Part shown: in pieces, positions 45,084 to 48,540 of the stretch | Position numbering within the stretch: the stretch's first letter is position 1 | Layout of the letters: every line of letters starts with the position of its first letter | Source of the DNA: Microvirgula aerodenitrificans DSM 15089 | GTDB lineage: Bacteria; Pseudomonadota; Gammaproteobacteria; Burkholderiales; Aquaspirillaceae | Length of the DNA stretch: 48,540 nt | NCBI RefSeq assembly: GCF_000620105.1 | Contig: NZ_KK211072.1 | Location: 52,275-100,814 of the forward strand | Direction: 5' to 3' | Made by a program: the position numbers and the translations under genes | Notes under the pieces: model-generated | Databases searched by the model: none | Told to the model about the DNA's origin: nothing | The model's input: only the letters and a program-made list of their open reading frames with translations

Positions 45084-45218
45084 TTACTCTTTGAAATCAA
45101 TGCGTACGCTTTTGAGTCTGGCAGCGGTGATCAGGAGGAAAATTAATAGAATAAACGTCCATGACTCCAGGCCATTATTTGTGATGGCCATGGCAAGGCC
45201 TGTCAGAAAAGTACGCAT
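45084..45218 (-). CDS. 44-residue hydrophobic peptide upstream of cse1
   Basis: MRTFLTGLAMAITNNG, then a single hydrophobic helix (WTFILLIFLLITAARLK) and a charged C terminus. The ATG at 45218 has GGGGG a few bases ahead, and the stop lies 21 nt before the cse1 start, so it would be the first gene of the Cascade operon. Its codons (CTA TTA, AGA, AAT AAT, ATT) are unlike the GC-rich neighbours. It could be a small membrane toxin, a leader peptide or chance. Nothing similar is known to me in the canonical I-E operon. Confidence 0.45.
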   Translation of the reverse strand: MRTFLTGLAMAITNNGLESWTFILLIFLLITAARLKSVRIDFKE

Positions 45219-45287
45219 ACAGCCCCCAAAGTGGTGAAGATGGGAGGTAATGTAGTTCAGTTCTGGGAGTGATGGCAACTTAATGTT

Positions 45288-45323
45288 AAGTATGGAGTAG
45301 CTATAATGATTCCTTCGTTGTTT
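45288..45323 (+). promoter_or_regulatory. candidate Cascade target site overlapping a -10 box
   Basis: AAG (45288-45290, a canonical I-E PAM) followed by a 33-nt window whose first 15 bases match the mini-array spacer at 13 positions (mismatches 3 and 12; matching fades after 15). It covers TATAAT at 45302-45307 on the plus strand, and TATAGC on the minus strand at nearly the same place. Cascade bound here without cleavage would block promoters in both directions: the mini-array itself and the 44-residue ORF/cse1 operon. The -35 boxes are weak, so the promoters are likely activator dependent or low level. Confidence 0.6.
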
Positions 45324-45364
45324 GGCTGATGGCCACGGTTTTTAGTCAATCTGCTACCATTGGC

Positions 45365-45455
45365 GCGTTCCCCGATTATTTGGGGATGAACCGTACGGAG
45401 TAGCCATAGGCTTCATCTCGGCCATCATGTTCCCTGCATTCGCAGGGTGGACATC
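45365..45455 (+). ncRNA. degenerate single-spacer CRISPR unit (CreA/CreR-like guide RNA)
   Basis: Two degenerate repeats, 45365-45393 and 45427-45455, start 62 bp apart and enclose a 33-nt spacer, the same spacing as the main array. Repeat 1 matches 23 of 29 and keeps the 8-nt handle ATGAACCG unchanged; its stem CCCCGA/TTGGGG keeps six pairs with an A-T for C-G swap and a G-T wobble. Repeat 2 matches 18 of 29; its stem CCCTGC/GCAGGG keeps six pairs through a T-A for C-G swap, and nearly all losses in its last eight bases fall after the Cas6e cut point. The predicted mature RNA is 45386-45447 (62 nt), close to the 61-nt E. coli crRNA. Confidence 0.72.
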
Positions 45456-45479
45456 CGGGTGGCTCAGGCCCCCGGATGT
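45451..45479. terminator. hairpin between mini-array and cas3
   Basis: ACATCCGGG (45451-45459) pairs with CCCGGATGT (45471-45479), extended by inner GGC/GCC around a TCAG loop. It overlaps the tail of the second degenerate repeat and reaches the cas3 stop. It lacks a T-tract but could end the guide RNA or the cas3 message. Confidence 0.5.
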
Positions 45480-48232
45480 CATCTCAGAACCCCTCCCTGT
45501 TCCAGCCCATACCGCACCGTGACCGGCCTGCCATCCGCATCGCAGCCATGACCAATCCATTGCCCGGCCTGCTCGTCCGGCTGCAGCGGCAGCACCAGAT
45601 CGAACTCACTCATCCATGGCTGTTCACTGTGCAGCTGCGCCAGCGCAGCTGCAAAACGTTGCTTCCAGTCGGCGCTCAGGGCCTGCAGCTGGTGGCTGGG
45701 CAGGCGGATCGCCGACATCGACCACTGGCGCAGGGGATCGGCATCGCGGTATAGCGGGCGCAGTCCGGATTCCGGTGTATCGCCGGCTTCCGCCAGATAG
45801 ACGGTGCGCGTTTCCGCGCCGAGCCGGGTCGGGATGTTGACTTCCTCATCCCAGAAATGGCTGCTGCCCTCGCAATAGCCTTTGCCCAGATCCAGCGAAT
45901 TGAAGCGGGCGATGTCGGCCTGGCTCATCGCTTCGCCCAGGCATCTGGCCGATGCCTGCTGCAGGGCCGCCGGAACCCGGGCTTCGGCGTCATCGCCATA
46001 AACCGCTTCCACCAGTTGACGAACCGCGCCTGCCTGCCCGGGCACTCCCGGAGAGATGATGCAGCCGGCGGCCAGCAGCGCCTGCTGGGTCAGCCATGAT
46101 TTGGCGAAGTCGGGATAGACGTATTGCGCGCCGGCAAAGACCTTGCCGTACCAGTCGGCTTTCGGTTCCGAGTCCGGTAGCGGACCGAACACGCACAGCC
46201 GGGGAGCCGGGCGCCGCTCGATCCCGTCGTCGGCCGGCTGGCCATCGGCATGGCGGGCATGCCGCTGCAGACGGCCGGCGCGCTGGATCAGCAGATCGAT
46301 CGGTGCCAGATCGCTGATCATGATGTCGGCATCAAAATCCAGAGACTGTTCCAGTACCTGGGTGCCAATCAGCACCTGACCCCGGCGCATGGCGGCGGTA
46401 GCGTGTTTGCCGAAAAGGTCCAGCACGCGATTTTCGATATCCAGCCGGTGGCCAATGGCAAAGCGGCTGTGGAACAGGTGCAGGTTTTCGGCCGGCAGCC
46501 GCGCCTGCAGGGCGGCGAAGCCCTGGCGCGCATCGTCGACGGTATTGCGAATCCAGCAGACGCAGCGTCCGGCAGCCGCTTCTTCCGCAATCAGGTCAAG
46601 AACGGCGGCCTCGTTATCAAAGAGCTGCACGGCGACCGTGCGTCTGACCTCGGCACGGGTTTCACACGGCGTTGCCAGTGTCACCTGAGCGGCAAGCCGG
46701 GTGGTCAGCGGGTAATGCGGATCGGGCTCGACGTATTCGGCTGCCAGTCCCAGCCCGGCGCGAAAGGCGTTCAGCAAACCGGTTTTGACCGTGTGCGGCA
46801 CGGTGGCCGACAGCAGAATGGCGCTGCCGCCCTGTGCCGCGTGTGCGCGCAACAATTGGCACAGCAGGGTTTTGACATACGGGTCGAAGCTGTGAACTTC
46901 GTCGATTACCAGCACCTTGTCGCGCAGACCGGCCAGTCGCAAGGACTGGTGCCTGGCCGGCAGTACGGCCAGCAGGGCCTGGTCGATGGAACCGACACCG
47001 ACATGGGCCAGCAGTGCCTTCTTGTTGCCATCCGCCAGCCAGGCATTGCAATGCATGCTGGCGCTGCCTTCCTGCGGGCCGTAACCGTGATCCGGCTGTT
47101 GCAGCGTGCGGGTGAAATCGTCGACCAGTTGCCGGGCAGAATGGGCCAGCACGATCGAGGGGGTGCTCTGTGGCTGATAAAGCTTGCGGTAGATGGCGCC
47201 GACGCGCCGGTACATCTGGTTCGACGTCGCCATGGTGGGCAGGGCGAAGTACAGCCCCTTGCCGTGACCGGCCGCCATCAGCCGGTGCGCCAGAATCAGC
47301 GCCGCCTCAGTCTTGCCGGCGCCCGTCACGTCCTCCAGCAGGAACAGCTGCGGCCCCGGATCCAGCGTCACCGTGGCGGCATAGTGCTGCAGCGGGGTGG
47401 GGGTGTGCAGATAGTCGATAAAGTCGGTCAACCGGTCGGCACCGCAATAGGGGGCCACCGCACATGCCCCCAGCCCGTTGTGGGCGATGGCCTGGCGCGC
47501 GGCCGGCAGGGCATGGTTGAACCAGTAATCGTCGAGCGGCAGCGGCTCGCTGTGATAGCGGAAAAACGCCTGGCTGGAACCCAGCCAGTCGGCCAGAACC
47601 ATCAGGCCGGCCAGTGGCCAGCTGACGGTTTTGCTGTGCTCGCGCGAGATGCCCTCTGGCGCATGCAGCCCCTCCGGCAGCAACAGCGCCACCATGTCCT
47701 GACAGAATGCCGTTGCCGCCGTCTGGTCATCGACCAGGAAATAGTCATCGGCATGCAGCTTGCTGCTGCTTCCTTCTTTTGGCGGCTGGCCGTGATGGCC
47801 GCAGACCACGCGTATCCACTCGCCCCACAGCTTGTCTCTGGGGGCTGGCAGCAGGTTTTCGGGCAAGGTGCGCGACAGACAGTCCAGCCAGAGCAGAAAG
47901 CCCAGGGTATCGTGGCGCTGGGTATACGGTCGTGCCTTTTCGCATGACACCAGCCCGGGAGAATCATGCGGACAAAGTCGCTGGAAACTGCGGGAGAACT
48001 TGCCGATATCGTGCAGGGCGGCAAAGAAGACCAGATGCTCCGCCAGTGCCCGGGGTTGCCAGTTCCAGCGCGCGGCGAGCACTGCCAGCCATTCGGTCTG
48101 CTGTTCCAGCAGACAGTGCATGACCGCTGCCACATCCAGCGAGTGCAGGGGCAACAGGTGCCAGGCGGCACTGTCGGCCGTGGCCGGGGAGGCCTTGCCC
48201 CAATAGCGCCAGTAGGATGCGGTAGTCTTCAA
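45479..48232 (-). CDS. cas3: Cas3 nuclease-helicase, type I-E
   Basis: 917 residues. The N-terminal HD nuclease has HSLD near residue 30 and ALHDIGKF (H74, D75). The SF2 helicase follows: Walker A EDVTGAGKTEAAL near 307, DEVH box VIDEVHSFDP near 446, SAT motif LLSATVPHT and the C-terminal motif VI region QRAGRLQRHAR. It is recruited by Cascade and degrades target DNA from the non-target strand. The start is a TTG at 48232 with AGGA 5-6 nt ahead; I see no in-frame ATG upstream. It is separated from cse1 by 416 bp, as in E. coli, where the gap is regulatory. Confidence 0.94.
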   Translation of the reverse strand: MKTTASYWRYWGKASPATADSAAWHLLPLHSLDVAAVMHCLLEQQTEWLAVLAARWNWQPRALAEHLVFFAALHDIGKFSRSFQRLCPHDSPGLVSCEKARPYTQRHDTLGFLLWLDCLSRTLPENLLPAPRDKLWGEWIRVVCGHHGQPPKEGSSSKLHADDYFLVDDQTAATAFCQDMVALLLPEGLHAPEGISREHSKTVSWPLAGLMVLADWLGSSQAFFRYHSEPLPLDDYWFNHALPAARQAIAHNGLGACAVAPYCGADRLTDFIDYLHTPTPLQHYAATVTLDPGPQLFLLEDVTGAGKTEAALILAHRLMAAGHGKGLYFALPTMATSNQMYRRVGAIYRKLYQPQSTPSIVLAHSARQLVDDFTRTLQQPDHGYGPQEGSASMHCNAWLADGNKKALLAHVGVGSIDQALLAVLPARHQSLRLAGLRDKVLVIDEVHSFDPYVKTLLCQLLRAHAAQGGSAILLSATVPHTVKTGLLNAFRAGLGLAAEYVEPDPHYPLTTRLAAQVTLATPCETRAEVRRTVAVQLFDNEAAVLDLIAEEAAAGRCVCWIRNTVDDARQGFAALQARLPAENLHLFHSRFAIGHRLDIENRVLDLFGKHATAAMRRGQVLIGTQVLEQSLDFDADIMISDLAPIDLLIQRAGRLQRHARHADGQPADDGIERRPAPRLCVFGPLPDSEPKADWYGKVFAGAQYVYPDFAKSWLTQQALLAAGCIISPGVPGQAGAVRQLVEAVYGDDAEARVPAALQQASARCLGEAMSQADIARFNSLDLGKGYCEGSSHFWDEEVNIPTRLGAETRTVYLAEAGDTPESGLRPLYRDADPLRQWSMSAIRLPSHQLQALSADWKQRFAAALAQLHSEQPWMSEFDLVLPLQPDEQAGQWIGHGCDADGRPVTVRYGLEQGGVLR

Positions 48233-48441
48233 GACGATCCTGTTCGTACGGCATGGAAGTGAGCGAACAGACTATTCCGTTTGATTAATTTTTTCAAATC
48301 ATCGACATGGCCATCATGATGCTGGCGATGTGACGTGGTCGAATGGCATGACCTTGTGTAGGGTATTGGTGCCTGTGAACGCTGGCGGTGGGGCCTGAAA
48401 TACCGGTCATGCTGCGAGACGGAAAGCGCTGCTGCAAGCGT
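48233..48441. other. cas3 upstream region
   Basis: No gene is visible. On the minus strand TTGAAA, a 17-bp spacer and TAGTCT (within 48262-48295) could form a weak cas3 promoter in an AT-rich stretch. The segment separates cas3 from the leader of array 2, which points away. Confidence 0.4.
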
Positions 48442-48505
48442 GCTGAAAATCGGTAGATTTTTGAGGTGTTAAATTGTCGTTTTTAATCAGTTGGTTATTT
48501 TTAGA
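48442..48505 (+). promoter_or_regulatory. leader of CRISPR array 2 with IHF-like site
   Basis: Gap-free match to the array 1 leader (57 of 64 by hand count), including an exact IHF consensus AATCAGTTGGTTA at 48485-48497, 8 bp from the repeat. This conservation suggests both arrays were, or are, served by the same Cas1-Cas2. Confidence 0.85.
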
Positions 48506-48540
48506 GTGTTCCCCGCGGACGCGGGGATGAACCGACGGCG
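48506..48540 (+). CRISPR. type I-E CRISPR array 2, first repeat (continues outside)
   Basis: One 29-nt repeat at 48506-48534, identical to array 1 except position 13 (G for T; CCCCGCGGACGCGGGG), followed by the first six bases of a spacer. The array must continue past the right edge. Confidence 0.88.

Overview
The window is GC-rich bacterial chromosome, very probably from a betaproteobacterium and most likely the order Neisseriales (Chromobacteriaceae-like). The evidence is gene content: a BPH-type proteasome homologue, glyQ/glyS synteny, an HQSGWE-type PlsC, a complete Mla operon with overlapping genes, an RNase E with a very long charged tail, and a norCBEFQD denitrification cluster. The genus cannot be fixed from sequence alone.

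Layout. 1-9566 is a housekeeping stretch: BPH-like protease (cut by the window edge), class II amidotransferase, protoporphyrinogen oxidase, YceH-like protein, glyQ, a small secreted protein, glyS, gmhB, plsC, a YgjP-like metallohydrolase and gloA, closed by a strong bidirectional terminator. 9798-15464 is a nitric oxide reductase operon (norC-norB-norE-norF-norQ-norD) behind a perfect FNR/DNR-type palindrome. 15598-18436 holds an NhaD-like antiporter and mpl. 18513-19053 is a toxin-antitoxin locus whose toxin gene is decayed while the antitoxin is intact. 19071-20318 is an amino-acid permease. 20634-27619 (minus strand) is a tightly coupled MSHA/type IV-pilus-like assembly operon (secretin, TPR protein, GspE ATPase, GspF platform protein, a PilM/GspL-like unknown) that runs into serB. 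27900-31830 is mlaFEDCBA, the retrograde phospholipid transport system. 32110-35011 (minus) holds sppA, a Rieske protein, a HAD phosphatase and rluC; 35538-38819 is rne; 38895-38970 is tRNA-Asn.

39104-48540 is a type I-E CRISPR-Cas locus. Array 1 has 19 repeats and 18 spacers with a leader containing an IHF-like site. The cas genes lie on the minus strand in the order cas3, cse1, cse2, cas7e, cas5e, cas6e. No cas1 or cas2 is present in the window, and the trailer end of array 1, not its leader, faces cas6e. A second array with a nearly identical leader starts at the right edge.

The most interesting signal is in the 416-bp gap between cas3 and cse1. It holds two degenerate CRISPR repeats one period apart (45365-45393 and 45427-45455) around a single 33-nt spacer. 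Both repeats keep a six-pair stem through compensatory changes. The first keeps the 8-nt crRNA handle intact, while the second has lost sequence identity only where it would be discarded after Cas6e cleavage. The first 15 nt of the spacer match, at 13 positions, a site about 100 nt upstream in the same gap. That site is preceded by AAG, a canonical I-E PAM, and covers a TATAAT box. This has the architecture of a CreA/CreR-type guide RNA that directs Cascade to a promoter. The same gap encodes a 44-residue hydrophobic peptide, rich in locally rare codons, directly upstream of cse1. It is a candidate toxin (CreT-like) or leader peptide.
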